Shown: positions 51,780 through 63,234, counted from the first letter of the stretch. The stretch: DNA of 64,000 bases from Diphasiastrum complanatum (GCA_029204225.1 CM055100.1:66433656-66497655); one strand, 5' to 3'. Numbers and translations: made by a program. Notes: generated from the sequence alone by a model not told the origin.

Positions 51780-54700
51780 AAACATTTTTGTCCTCAAAAA
51801 TGAAGACGCTTGTTTGATCAACTTGATCACCTTGGTTAAGTAGTCATGATGGAGGATGTGTCATTGTAGAAAAATTACTGCTTCATTACAGATCCAAAGT
51901 TGTCAAATTGAATCCATTTTGCTAGCCTCAGACTGTAATCCTTGTTCCCATGAAGGAGAAAAGATGGCCGAAGAAGAGATGGATGAAACACCATATTGTT
52001 TTTTGACATTCAAATTGCAATATCCTCGTTTGTCTGCTTCTTCGATATCGTAATAAATTGGATGATCTATCCAATTATTTTAGGATCATATTTTAGCATT
52101 GCATCTGGCTGTGCTAGTCTTATGATTTTGTCATGTTGTTGGGTAGTCACCTTGTTGTTCAATCCAAATGCTTCAATGATAACCATAAGCCTTGCATCTG
52201 AATTGTGAAGATTTATTGGCATGATCAATTTCCAATATAGGAACCAATACATTTTGATTGATCATTTCTGGAAATGACAAATGATATTCTGAATGGACAT
52301 TCATTTCCAAGAATATCGAGTGAATGAGATGCTTGCAAAGAGTGATGATATCTCTTTCAATCAAAGTCTCTACGAAAAATCTTTCGTAGATTACATCATC
52401 ATGTTAAGAAATATTGATAACTCCAATATTTTGAACCACAAACTGGAAACTTTCATATAATGGATCTTTGATTATTTGTCTCATCTCATATCCAGGACAA
52501 TTTCCAGCTTGTATATTACCAGTTTCATCGCATTCCCTTGTGCACTCTACACTGAATGTGAAACATTCATATAGATCAGTTTTATTCTTGTCTGTTAATT
52601 CCATTTCACAAGAAGTCTTAGACAAGTCTTCTGGTTGAACGTGATGCAACGATTTGTTGTGATCTCAAGGAAGATGAGGTCCTTGAGTGATTTGTCTCAT
52701 TGACAACTTCATTGTCTGAATTGGCCTTTATATTGCTCAATTGAAGATCAATACTGAAAACAAAAAAATTGTCCTCATAATCCTCTGCATCGTGTTCGTT
52801 GTCCTCTACTGATTTTCGGTGTCCTTGCATTGACATTGTGCTTGCATTTGGAATTGTCTTGTTCGGTTCAAATTGGGAATTACATTTATGTTGCTGATCC
52901 TATGCACATTCCATGTTGATTGGCCCTTTCCTATGAATTCAATGGGGAATCAAGAGCTGTTGATGAAGTTGGTTGATTTAATTGTTGAACAAGCTTTCCC
53001 ATTGTTGATAGTTGTTCTTCTTTATCATGTTGCACTCGTTGTTCCAAATCATTTTCAAGTCCGATCGGATATTCAATATGACTCGACAATACCTGTTTTC
53101 CATTGTCCATGTCAATTCTCCAGACATCTTGAGAAGGTGTTACATTTTGTGATGGAGATTGTAGTTGGAACGAAGTAGATGGCTCATTACATCTTTGATC
53201 AGCTGTCGCTATTTTGTCTTGTCTTGTCCACCACATAGGCTAGCAAACAATCTTGTGTGGTCTGCAGTCTACTTAGTATGTTTTCTTGTTGGTTCGGAAC
53301 CTGCAGTTCTTGTCATGATTGACATGAATTCAACTCCTCAATGTCACTGTCACTGCTATAAGCAACACCACTTGGATTATGTTGACTGATCTGGTAAACT
53401 TGTTGACCATCATAGTCATCAAAATGTTTTTTGTTATGTTCCAAATAGTCTCCATATGGCACTTATTCGCACTGATTGGATTGACCGCAATGATTGGAGA
53501 TGATATGATCGGAAATACACAATTAAAATACAAGGAAATTTGAGTGAGGGTAAAAAGGGGTCTTGAGAAAAAATTGAAAAGTAATAATTACAAAATTTCA
53601 GTAACTTAGTAGTGTCAGGCTCATCGTTCTGATCACTTTTTGTTTTTACTTCACTGAATTCTGTGTCACACTAGGAAGTTACATAAGTTTAAAGAATAAT
53701 GAGGAAAACGAATTATATACAACTTAGAAAAAGAAGGGGTTTAAAGAGAAATCAAAATTCCATTTTATAAATTTTTGGAATCCATGAAATGTTTTGGTGC
53801 TCGTGAAAGATTGTGGGAATCGTAATTTTTTTTTTGAAAAATGCCAGCAAATATTTTATTACCGAGCACAATGGTAATGCTTGGGGTGCAATATTTTGCA
53901 GAGAATATTTTGTGAAATATTCTATAGGAGACGAAAGAGGAAGGCTACGGAAGAGGGAGAGGGAACAGAGGAATTCGCGTGGGAGAGGAAGGCTACGGAA
54001 GAGGGAGAGGGAATTCGCGTGGGAATTGGGGGGGGGGGGGAGAGAGAGGGAATTTGCGAGGAGGGAGACAAGAAGTTAATAAGAAGTCGTGGGTAGCAGG
54101 AGCAGAGAAATCGCAAGGAATCGCCCGTCGAGAAGAGAATTCGTGAGCGGGGGTGGATTTGTGCACAGAATTCGCTGGAAGAATTCGTGGACTTGTGTAG
54201 AATTCAATTGGATTCGCAGGTGCAGGACTCGTGGAGAAATCCCTTGGAGAATTCGTGAAGAACTCGTAGCTGAAATCTTATGAATTTGCAGAGGTAGGGG
54301 TGGATTCGTGTAGAATCGTGGATGGAATTCTGACCACCTTAACCCATCTCCACTAAATTGATCATAACTCCCTCAATATCGATCCAAATCACACAAACTC
54401 AGTACCTTTGAAAAGTTAACAACAAGCTCTATCAGCTATTGGAGGTGATTTGATAGGTAGAATTAATTACAGAGCAGGTCTGAAAATTTTGAAGAAAGAA
54501 AAACTAGCAAAACTAGAGCTAAGAATCAAGAATTGTCATAACTCCTCGGATACTTATCCAAATGACCTGCCATCTGGATCAGATCCAAGTAAACAATGCT
54601 CTAAGATCCTATGGAAAGAAACTTGAGGTTAAAACTCAAATCAAATCTGAAAAATGCAAACAAAGTGAAAGAAAAATTCTAATCACCTTTTTTAGCAGCT

Positions 54701-54990
54701 TTTGGTAAAAGTGCAATAACTTTTGCATCTCTTATCCAAATGCCTTGCAAATTGGTGCAAATCAAAGCTAAAACAAAGCTCTACAAAGTTGTTGAACCAA
54801 ATTAGAAATGGAAAACGAAATTGAATGTCGAAAATTGGTTTGAGCAGACCTGCAAATTTCAAACTTAAAATTAGCAAAAAGAAAACTACAAATGCAATAA
54901 ACTTATCAAATCTAATGAAATTCACATAGAATCATCATGAATCATGGATCTATGATGTCATGTGCCAAATCCAAAACTAATAGCAATTAC
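51780..54990 (-). mobile_element. Internal region of a pol-less LTR retrotransposon (LARD-like)
   Basis: Lies between the 3' LTR (51237-51767) and the remnant of the 5' LTR (54955-54990, tgtcatgtgccaaatccaaa). The 3.2 kb holds no protease, RT or integrase motif. Minus-strand open stretches at 53236-52931 and 52836-52067 are Gln/Ser/Asn-rich (EQRVQHDKEEQLSTMGKLVQ, DAEDYEDNFFVFSIDLQLSN) without a family. The 54.3-54.8-kb leader repeats a taactccctcaatatcgatc / tcttatccaaatg-type word, as seen in untranslated parts of plant gypsy elements. No tRNA-Met primer site is seen at 54.95 kb. Confidence 0.55.
53936..54060. repeat. 47-bp tandem repeat and G-tract
   Basis: agaggaaggctacggaagag with gaattcgcgtggga is repeated at 53936 and 53983. 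It is followed by a G12 run near 54030 and repeated gaattcg(t/c)g words to 54300. It falls in the leader of the pol-less LTR element. Confidence 0.75.
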
Positions 54991-55904
54991 AAAAAGTGTC
55001 TCTAATGCAATATAGGCAGCTCTCATGAAGTGTTGATTCTTGTTAGGTTCGTACCATCATAAAGTCCGAGTATAGCTATAGTGTCGGTCCATGACGTCTT
55101 ATTTACTCAAACAAACAATTCATAGGTTCAATTCCATCTATCAATCTATGCATACTAAGATTTTCAATTACTACAATTCTAACCACAGTTTTACCTATCG
55201 CTACGCATATTTTGAATTACATCCATCAACCTACATATAATATACTTAGAATCAAATTATCAGTTCAGACAACTCAAAGCATAGGTTTCATGTGGTTGTG
55301 TGACGAGTTTCCTATAACTAAGTTGATGCGGTTGAATCAAGTTCTTGTTTGAGCCTGACTGTACTCTGTTGGGATGGCTAACGTTGAACTAATCAAGTTA
55401 TTATTCCGGTGAGGAGAATGATGTTTGTCATATCAATTGAATTGCATCCTATGTTATCGATAAACTACCTGCTACTAGTTTTACCAATGTATCTACTTTG
55501 AAAATTGGACTCTAAGATCTAAATTCTGAAATACGATATAGAGTCGATAATACTGTTGGATTTATTTTCTCAACTGTCCTAAATCCTATATTAATCTGCC
55601 TCCATTCATGTTGCTATTATTTTACTCATGTTGTCCCACAGTATGCACATTTGAATTGTTTGTCACTACAGTTTGCAATTTTACTTAGGAATTTTCATGG
55701 GCAAAAAAAAATCCGACATCGTCGCGGAAAAACCCGACACTGTTGCCTTTTCACCTTTGGGCCATCCTGAGCAACTAAGTGTTTTGCGACACTTCCAGAA
55801 AAGCGACAATTACACAGTCTGCATTTTTACATGCAATTTATGATAGGCGACAAATGCAAAAAAAATGTGACACTGCATTTTTACACGCAATTTATGACAG
55901 ACAA

Positions 55905-56030
55905 AAAATGTGACACTGTCCTACAAATGCCGAAGGTGCCCTACAAATGTCGACGGTGCCCTACAAATGCCGAAGGTGCCCTACAAATGCCAAATGTGCC
56001 CTTATAGAAAGGCGAAGGTACTTACAAATG
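55905..56030. repeat. Minisatellite, 20-bp unit (CCCTACAAATGCCGAAGGTG)
   Basis: Four to five units: ctacaaatgccgaaggtgcc, ctacaaatgtcgacggtgcc, ctacaaatgccaaatgtgcc, then decays. The flank has cgacactgttgcc and gcgacacttccagaaaagcg, the same vocabulary as the 47.1-kb array. It sits upstream of the 56.6-kb primer site, possibly inside the copia 5' LTR. The stretch 54.99-55.74 kb shows no gene. Confidence 0.88.
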
Positions 56031-56642
56031 ATTTTCTAAAGCATTGGACAGAGTGTCACAATCTTCGCATCTTCACTAGTGTCAATTTTAGCCAAGCCCG
56101 ACGTTGTGGCCTCCTCACGCTCGTTCTATGCACTGTGCAATCAGATTTGACAACAACAACAACCTCCCATGATCTCCCACAGACAACACAACCACTTTTG
56201 TACCTTCTTCATCTGCAAACCCGTAAAATTTATGTATATAGTGAATACCATCTTAGAAGCTTTCACGCATTGATTCTTTCTTTTAGACCAATTGCCAGTA
56301 ATAGGTTCATGACCTTCACAAATTGTGATTAACTTTGTGAAGCATGTAGTTACGTCCGCTATTGTCTTGTGCTCACCTACATTATTGACTTGTATTTTTC
56401 GTTATACTTAATCTGATTACAGCACTATTTGGTTATGCGTTCAGATTCATGTCAATACTGCAATGCTTTTCTAAGTTCTGTCTGGCCATCTAGTTGATTT
56501 GTCTGGTTGTTTGCTCATAGCTTCCGCCACCACCGCACATTAAAAGCTTTAAAATTATTATATTCTTGTGTTCGCCTACTAAGTCATCAATAGTGCAGGC
56601 ACCGAGAGAATTGAAAAGACTGTTCCCTATGATTTTCCGACA

Positions 56643-56656
56643 TGGTATCAGAGTCT
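56643..56656 (+). promoter_or_regulatory. tRNA-iMet primer binding site of a copia element
   Basis: tggtatcagagtc directly after a ...ccgaca end. This is the standard copia/gypsy minus-strand primer site complementary to initiator tRNA-Met, and it places the 3' edge of the 5' LTR at about 56642. The LTR start is uncertain (a tgttggattt at 55557 is one candidate). Confidence 0.85.
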
Positions 56657-56861
56657 ATTTGATTCTTTAAGTGGTTTCACTTCAAAGCTATTTCTATAGC
56701 CTAATAAGCTTCCACGGAAACAAGACTCTACTAGTCGATAGAGTGATTGTCTTCTTGTTCTATAATTTAGCACCAAATTTTTATACTTAAGTCACTAATA
56801 GTTACTCCTATCACCTAGACTAATCTTCTACATAGATTCCCAAGGAAAAGCCAGTCCTATC

Positions 56862-57445
56862 ATGGACAAGCTTGATGGAGCTAATTACCATCTATGGAAA
56901 TTTAAGATGAGAACCGTGCTAATGGCTAAGGAGTTGTATGACGTTGTTACAGGTGCAGAGGGGATACCCGAAGCTGATGACACAACAATGTTTAGATGGA
57001 AGCTGAAGGACGACAAAGCATTTGCACTGATCATCCTCAACATTTCAGATACTCAAATTGGCCATGTGTCTGAAGCTCAGACATCCAAGGAAATCTTGGA
57101 CATCTTGAGAACATTATACAAAGTGTGAGATATAGTTTCCAAGCTACATCTCAGGAAGAAATTTTATTCCCTCAAGATGGCAAATGGTGATTCCCTGCAG
57201 AATCACATCAACCAGTCCAAGAACTTGCTGAAGCAAATGGCCGCTATCGGATCTGTCATAGACGATCAAGACGCATTAATGCAACTGCTTACAAGCTTGC
57301 CAAGCTCATACGATAGCTAGGTGATGATCATCACGACACATCCAGAGCTATCTCTTTCAAGAGTCATTGCAATGTTGTTGCAAGAAGACACGTGGAGGAA
57401 CGAAACCTCTGGTTCCTTAGCTGATTCTCATGCCTTGTACACCAA
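56862..57445 (+). pseudogene. Copia gag
   Basis: MDKLDGANYHLWKFKMRTVL starts 220 bases after the primer site. Then GHVSEAQTSKEILDILRTLY, a stop, KLHLRKKFYSLKMANGDSLQ, LLTSLPSSYDS and LSRVIAMLLQEDTWRNET. UBN2-type Gag in which three stops break an otherwise continuous frame. The zinc knuckle region after 57450 is not recognisable. Confidence 0.85.
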
Positions 57446-57700
57446 TAGGTGACTAAGCAGAAGAAGAATAAATACTCGAAGCAATCAAAGCAAGACCAAA
57501 AATCAACACAGCACAAAGAACAGTCAAATCTACAAACTAAAAAGAAGCTATTCTGCAGATACTAGAAGAGAAAACACCACGAGATTCAAGATTGTCGGAT
57601 ACTACAAGCAAAGAACAACAACAAGGGACAATCAAATCAAGTGGCCAATGTAGCTACAAACGTTCTGTAGCCCATTCAAGAAACGGATCATGATGCCTTC

Positions 57701-57898
57701 ATGACCAGCCATCAAGGAGCATCCAATGACAGTTCTTGGTTTTTAGATTTCGGTGCCACTCAGCATATGACCAGTCTCATTGGTTGTTTCGAGTCCTTTA
57801 CACCCTACAATACCAACAAGTATGTTCACCTTGGCGACAATAGCACAGAAGATATTAAAGGTGAAGGAACTATAAGATTAAGCTTTGCAATTGATTAG
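57701..57898 (+). pseudogene. Copia protease, active-site Ser lost
   Basis: DSSWFLDFGATQHMTSLIGC; the catalytic DSG triad is DFG here. Followed by KYVHLGDNSTEDIKGEGTIR. Stop at 57896. Confidence 0.8.
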
Positions 57899-58009
57899 TC
57901 TAAGCTACTTTCTAAAGTCCTGTATAATGCAAAGTAGTTGATAGGACGGGCAAGCCTCTAGTCAAGCACTTATAGTACTTCTATTCAGGCAAATAAAAGT
58001 TTACTGTGG

Positions 58010-58830
58010 CATTATAGACTTGGTCACCTGAATCTGTTCAACAAATTTCTAAATGTTCTATTGTTTTTGTTCTAGACTATCCTAATAACAAAGTCGAGTT
58101 ACATGTCTATCAAGACTGTTTAGTTGGTAAATGGACTAGAAAACCATTTAGATCAAGCCATTAGCATACTGCTAGAGGATTGTTAGATGTTGTACATACA
58201 GACATTTGTGGCCCAATGCGGAATCCTTCTCTAAAGGATGCAAAGTATTTCATAACTTTTATTGATGAATTCTCTAGAACGACTATGATGTATTTTATCA
58301 AGAAGAAATTAGAAGCTTTTAATTGCTTCAGAATCTCCAAGGAGCATGCAGAAAAAGAGACTGGAAAGATGATCAAAGCCTTGAGGTCTGATAATGGTGG
58401 AGAGTACATCTCTACTGAATTTAAGGAGTACTGCCAGAGCCAAGGCATTGAACATTAATTCATCACTCCTTATTGTCCTCAGTCAAATGGCTTGGCCGAG
58501 AGGAGGAACCGTACTCTGGTTGAATCAGCTAAATGTATGCTAGCGCATGCATCACTGCCCAAGAGCTTATGGGCCAAATCTGTTTCCACTGCAGCTTACA
58601 TCCAGAATAGATGTTCAACCAAGGCCCTCTCAGGCAGAATGCCCTATGAGGTGTGGACAGGCTCTAAGCCTTCTTTGAAGAACCTACAAGTATTCAGATG
58701 TGTCGAGTACGCATAGATCCCGAAAGAGACAAGGAAGAAATTCGACTTTCAAGGTCTCAAGACCATCCTGATTGGATACACTTCATCTGATAACACTTAC
58801 AAGCTGTACAACTCAGCCAATTTATGGCTA
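58010..58830 (+). pseudogene. Copia integrase
   Basis: LWHYRLGHLNLFNKFL (HH of the zinc domain), then LLDVVHTDICGPMRNPSLKD (Asp), KMIKALRSDNGGEYISTEFK (Asp), a stop at 58456, PQSNGLAERRNRTLVESAKC (Glu), YIQNRCSTKALSGRMPYEVW, then KKFDFQGLKTILIGYTSSD. The three catalytic positions are kept, although frames are broken. Confidence 0.85.
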
Positions 58831-58849
58831 ATATTGGCATTACCTATTA

Positions 58850-59080
58850 GAAGGCTCTCATAAAAGTCATGAGGTATATTCGAGCTACCGTGGACCAGTG
58901 CATCTGCTATGGAGAAGTCAGCAATGACAATCTTGATCAGCTCAATGGATATTCTAATGCAATCTGGGGAGGATATGTAGACAATCATAAGTCCACATTT
59001 GGATTTACATTCTTCTTCAATGGCAGTCCTATCATTAGAGGGTTTCGAGCACCAAAAGGGCCCTTTGTCAAGATGTTGTT
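58850..59080 (+). pseudogene. Copia RNase H fragment
   Basis: VMRYIRATVDQCICYGEVSN, LNGYSNAIWGGYVDNHKSTF, GFTFFFNGSPIIRGFRAPKG. It corresponds to LRYLKGTxDxGLxY ... GYxDADWAGxxDxRKSTSGxxF, with the key Asp residues mostly lost. It joins directly to the integrase extension, so the deletion removed the whole RT. Confidence 0.75.
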
Positions 59081-59440
59081 TTTGACTTTTCAACTATTTG
59101 AAACACACTTGGCCCAGTTATATATTTACACCTATGAAAGACCGTAACGTTGTTTGTCGATCGAATTTTTTTTGGAAATTTGCGATCATATTTTTATACA
59201 ATTCAAAACTCCCGCTGAGCAGGATCCTGACTTGTGATTGGACCGTATTTGTTGTCCGTGAGTATCTTGCGTGCCCGGGACCTAACACGTGGTTAAAATA
59301 AGCCTATTTTGATCTAACCATAGTTAGAGTACCATATAAGATTTATGAAAGACCGCCAACATTTATTACAATTTTGGTTTTTTATTTTCATATTGATTCA
59401 TCTATTTTAAGTTTCAAACTCAATTGTTCATTTTCTTTTA

Positions 59441-60800
59441 GTGGCTTCCGGAAGCCGTATACCACAAAGCAATATTGTCTCAGTTTCTGTTTGTAATGAA
59501 AAAGACTCTGATGGCTCTTGGATACACGTATCTACAGAAAATTTCAGTGGGTTCTCAATGCATCCCTCATCAAGAGGTGTTTTTGGTAAAAAGAGAAAAT
59601 CAAATATGGATTATAGGAGCTTTTGGAAAGGTAGAATTTTAGACTTCAAAGTTTCACCTGGTGGTCGATCCATTTCAATTGTAAGTTTTGGAGAATTTTT
59701 TGCTTTGAAATTTTTATTAAATCATTTAGACGTGTATTTGAATATTCAATTGATATATAGGTTTATGGGTTTGTGTAGATTTGTATCTATCAAGCATAAT
59801 CGAATGGCAACCTATACAATCCCTTGTCGGCATCATGGATGTTATTCATTCTGATATTGGTCTTTTGCAATACAAGAACCGCTCCACGAGATCACTTTTG
59901 GATTCTTGCATTTTCTTCTATGATTCATCTTACACACCATCCAGTTTAGGTGGAAAATTAGAGGCGATATCATTACCCTCTTTCTCAAACGAAGAATGGA
60001 TTCCTCCGGACTCCACCATAGCAGAGAGCTTCCGATCAAGGTTTTTTTATGAAATGTAGCACGGGTTCAAAAAACAATAGATTGCACTGGTTTCTGCCTT
60101 TTGCAATGTTTGTAGATTTTTTGTTGCATGTAATATTCGTAGAACAACGACAATGTTTATTTGTAGTGATTTAACAGAAGATATGTTATCAAGCCTCCTT
60201 GATGATCAATGGGATAAAAAGAGTAATAGAAATATCGAGTGCATAGTTAATAGATTGTCAATGAAATCTAGATATCTTATAAAAAAACAAGTGCTTTCTT
60301 TGACATTTTATTATAGAAGATGGTCCAAAGTTCGCAATGAATGGAAAGCATCGGATTAGAATTTTACAATGAATCATCAAGATCAAATAGAAATCCAAGT
60401 GAAGCAAAATAATTCTACTATTGCAACAATTGAGGTGGAGGAAGATTGGACACTTGATCACATTCGATCAGAGCTTACCTTGCTACAATAAGATATTCTT
60501 GAACACTTCTATTTTTGAGTCAATGAGAGATTGGTAGGTGTATGTGTGTTTTCTTTAATACACATTTAAAATGACTTTCAATGATTTATTTGGACTTATT
60601 TCAGAGTTTTCAGTATTGCAAGATTTCATTTAAAATAATCTCAATGTTGATATTGTTTAACAGGTTTCTTTGATGTACTAGTAAGACCAAGACAAGAAAA
60701 TCGCATACAGTGCAAAGATTTAAATAGAAGCATAGAAATTGTCGAAACCGCATAAACATTGGGATGGTAGACGTGCAATAACAATATACCTTTCAAAAAA
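59441..60800 (+). pseudogene. Multi-exon gene of unknown family, broken
   Basis: Exon-like blocks with matching splice sites. First 59441-59680 (KDSDGSWIHVSTENFSGFSM, MDYRSFWKGRILDFKVSPGG; donor gtaagt). Next about 59777-60040 (SLVGIMDVIHSDIGLLQYKN, RSTRSLLDSCIFFYDSSYTP, PSFSNEEWIPPDSTIAESF; donor gttttt). Next 60166-60525 (LTEDMLSSLLDDQWDKKSNR, LIKKQVLSLTFYYRRW, stop, IEIQVKQNNSTIATIEVEED and WTLDHIRSELTLL; donor gtaggt). Last about 60664-60760 (FFDVLVRPRQENRIQCKDL). Stops in the third block. The IxVxxxxxIATIEV-WTLDHIRSEL pattern looks like a ubiquitin-like/beta-grasp domain. I cannot name the family. Intron-exon structure argues for a host-type gene or a gene carried by a DNA element. Confidence 0.45.
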
Positions 60801-61274
60801 AAAATTCAAAGCAATCTCAAATGACTTCAAGATTTCATTGAACAATAAGTATTCAGTATTTTGGAAAATGTACATTGTTTTTAAAATCAAAATAATATAT
60901 TTGTGGCTTTCATTAATAGCCCACTTTCTGTTTGCCTATATCTGCTATGCATCATCATGTAATGATATATTTCTATGTATTTGTCAAAACTTGTATTTCA
61001 ATATTTACATTCCAATCATAGGTGCCTGAGACAGATCCTCAAGCACTACAACTTCGCTATCCACAAAACCCCTGGCAGCTTCATCCGAGGCACCTTCATG
61101 CTTGTAGGGCCTTGTAGATGATAGTAAGATTTCCAACATTTTGTGCCGTTACTGATGAATAACATTTGTTGATACCTCAGGACATTGAAACTGCAATTTA
61201 AAACATCAAGTGTATGTCTGTATTAGCCAATGTTTAAAAATATATAAATACACAAAGTTAACATAATATCATCA

Positions 61275-62765
61275 AGATATTGGAAGTTGAGAAAAATACC
61301 TCACGGATATTAGCATTTGGAGGATGCACCATATACCAATCCAAGAATGATTTAACATTCTAGATGGAAAACCATCCGCAGCTGAAAGCATCGTCTTGTT
61401 GCGAAGACTGAGAAATCACAGCGAAAAATTGTTAAATTATAATTCAATATAATTCTAAACTTCATGCCATCATGTAAATAATAAACATGAAAAGATCCTT
61501 TTACCTTTGCATCAACAATCTCTATGTTAGTATTTACAATCAGCCCATCTGGCCTGGGCAATAGCTCTGCCATTAAGTGGAATGGGTGGCATGCAAGGAA
61601 TTCATTGTGATGCACAAACGTGTGCAGCTTCTAGTAGAATCCACTTTCATAGATATGACGTGCACGCTCCAATGCTTGCTGCCAGCATATGACAAGCAAT
61701 GAATTACTAGAATCTATAAGAGTTTTAAAAAAAAAGATCTTACAAAAAACAAATATTACAAAAAGAAATTATCTTACTTTGCACAATATGGGATGATGAA
61801 GATTGATGCCTCCTTGCTTGTGTGCTTGAAGAGCCTTCTGGCTTTCCTCTCTTTATTCAACAGATGCCCAAAAACTTGGAGATACAACAAAAATCTCCTT
61901 CGTGGCTGTATATGTGTATTTATGTACATAGTATACACACCCGGATTCAACTACTGTGTCTGAGATATGGGAGGTCTTCTCCTTTAGCTCCCTACAATGC
62001 GGGTCTTTGATATGCATTGCAAAATTAACATGATCTATACAAAACATAAACTCTCCTCCAAGATCGTCTAGTTTTTTGGCTATATGCATGTCAAAATCAA
62101 TGTACCTCTCAGAATCAAAGAACGTGTCCTTTGGAACATTGGGCAGTCTGATCTGCAACTCTTTATTAGTTGCATCAACATAGGAAACAATCATGTCCAC
62201 CACTGTATTTAAATCATTCGCATGTAGAGATGGAGAACTGTGCATTTCAGGATTAGGGGTTGTGGGAGGACTCTCAACCAATTTAATACCTGACGTACTT
62301 GCCAAATCTTTTCTGATGCGAGGAGACGAGGGTGAAGAGCTAGGAGACCTAGGCTTGAACGCTTCGGTTGTGCTTGCTTTCTCTTTTTTCGGGGTGGGAC
62401 AGGCCCTCTTTCAAGAGGAACTTGCCTTTGTGTGAAGCCAGACTTAAAAATGCTATCATAGGTGTTTCGAAGCCTCATGACAAGAAGCATGTCCTTGGGC
62501 ATCAATGTCACCCTCTTGGCATGTATCGAGCATAGGATCGAATCCTCAAACATTTTTGTCTGGAAGTCCTCATATGCAATATGGAGTGCCTCCAATGCAG
62601 TGATATTCCACCTCACTACATAGGGCAGATGAGTAGTCATATCCTGCGCGTGACCTCCCTCACAGCCCGGTAGAAGGTTGCTTTCGAGATCAGAAGCTTG
62701 GTGCTCCTTTGAAATGCCCTTATGTCCCTCAACCATGGACGACGAGGTCTTCCGCATCTTTGCGG
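61275..62765 (-). pseudogene. Histone H3-fold fusion gene, decayed
   Basis: The N-terminal ORF (62757-62209) starts MRKTSSSMVEGHKG; its tail region has no clear similarity to canonical H3. It then reads GGHAQDMTTHLPYVVRWNIT, ALEALHIAYEDFQTKMFEDS and ILCSIHAKRVTLMPKDMLL, VMRLRN. This follows the H3 core from the end of helix 1 through helices 2 and 3 (H3 has [29 protein letters not shown]). After a basic stretch (PPRKKRKQAQPKR) a frameshift near 62390 leads to a Ser/Pro linker (SPSSSPSSPRIRK) and a new domain (62330-61930: DLNTVVDMIVSYVDATNKEL, LDDLGGEFMFCIDHVNFAMH). Further exons to 61290 carry LACHPFHLMAELLPRPDGLI and, after an intron, QQDDAFSCGWFS. That last motif resembles the Gln-x5-Cys-Gly of Ulp1/C48 cysteine proteases. 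One frameshift and at least two stops make this copy inactive. Confidence 0.7.
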
Positions 62766-62819
62766 ACGTACGGGTTCAAAAGTCTATGGACAGGCTGGTT
62801 CAACAAAGCTAGTAAGCCT

Positions 62820-63110
62820 AGCGGTTTGCTTTGTCCAAGCCATTGAGGCTGGATATCTCTATGATGCAAGAGAGAATTACTATGGCGATGAATGACAGAC
62901 TTGTTCACGTGATGGAGATACTGGGAGGTACAGATGGATATCTCTACGATGTGAGGATAGCGGTACAAAAGAAGAGCAAGATATATTCTCTCGCGTGATG
63001 GCAATACTGGAAACTGTGAGGCTGATATCGCTACGGCGCGAGAGAGTAGCACAATCAGGCAGAGGGAGGAAGGCGCTCGCGTGATGGCGATATCGGGTCA
63101 GCAAGTCCTG
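62820..63110. repeat. Diverged ~65-bp tandem units (TCGCGTGATGGCGATA)
   Basis: The words cacgtgatggagatactggg (62907), ctctcgcgtgatggcaatac (62989) and cgctcgcgtgatggcgatat (63076) alternate with gatatctctacgatg / gatatcgctacggcg and gcgagagagta. Inverted copies of the same words lie at 63590-63700 (gcagtatcgctaccacgcga, agtatcgccatcacgagaga). The array sits just 5' of the H3-fold gene and may include its promoter. Confidence 0.7.
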
Positions 63111-63234
63111 TGGGAGTATATCAAGAAGAAAGCAAATTGAACGAAAACCTATAAAATCATGGCAAATGGACTTATATAGCAAAAAAAAGTTCACACACGT
63201 GAAAACTTGCGACACATGGCCCAATCAATAACTG

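Larger units (their letters stand above)
56643..59090 (+). mobile_element. Ty1/copia element with reverse transcriptase deleted
   Basis: Primer site, gag (56862-57445), protease (57701-57898), integrase (58010-58830) and the front of RNase H (58850-59075) follow in order. RT is missing: the frame passes from the integrase extension (KTILIGYTSSDNTYKLYNSA) to RNase H within about 20 bases. Many stops. No 3' LTR was found after 59.1 kb. It cannot move by itself. Confidence 0.87.
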
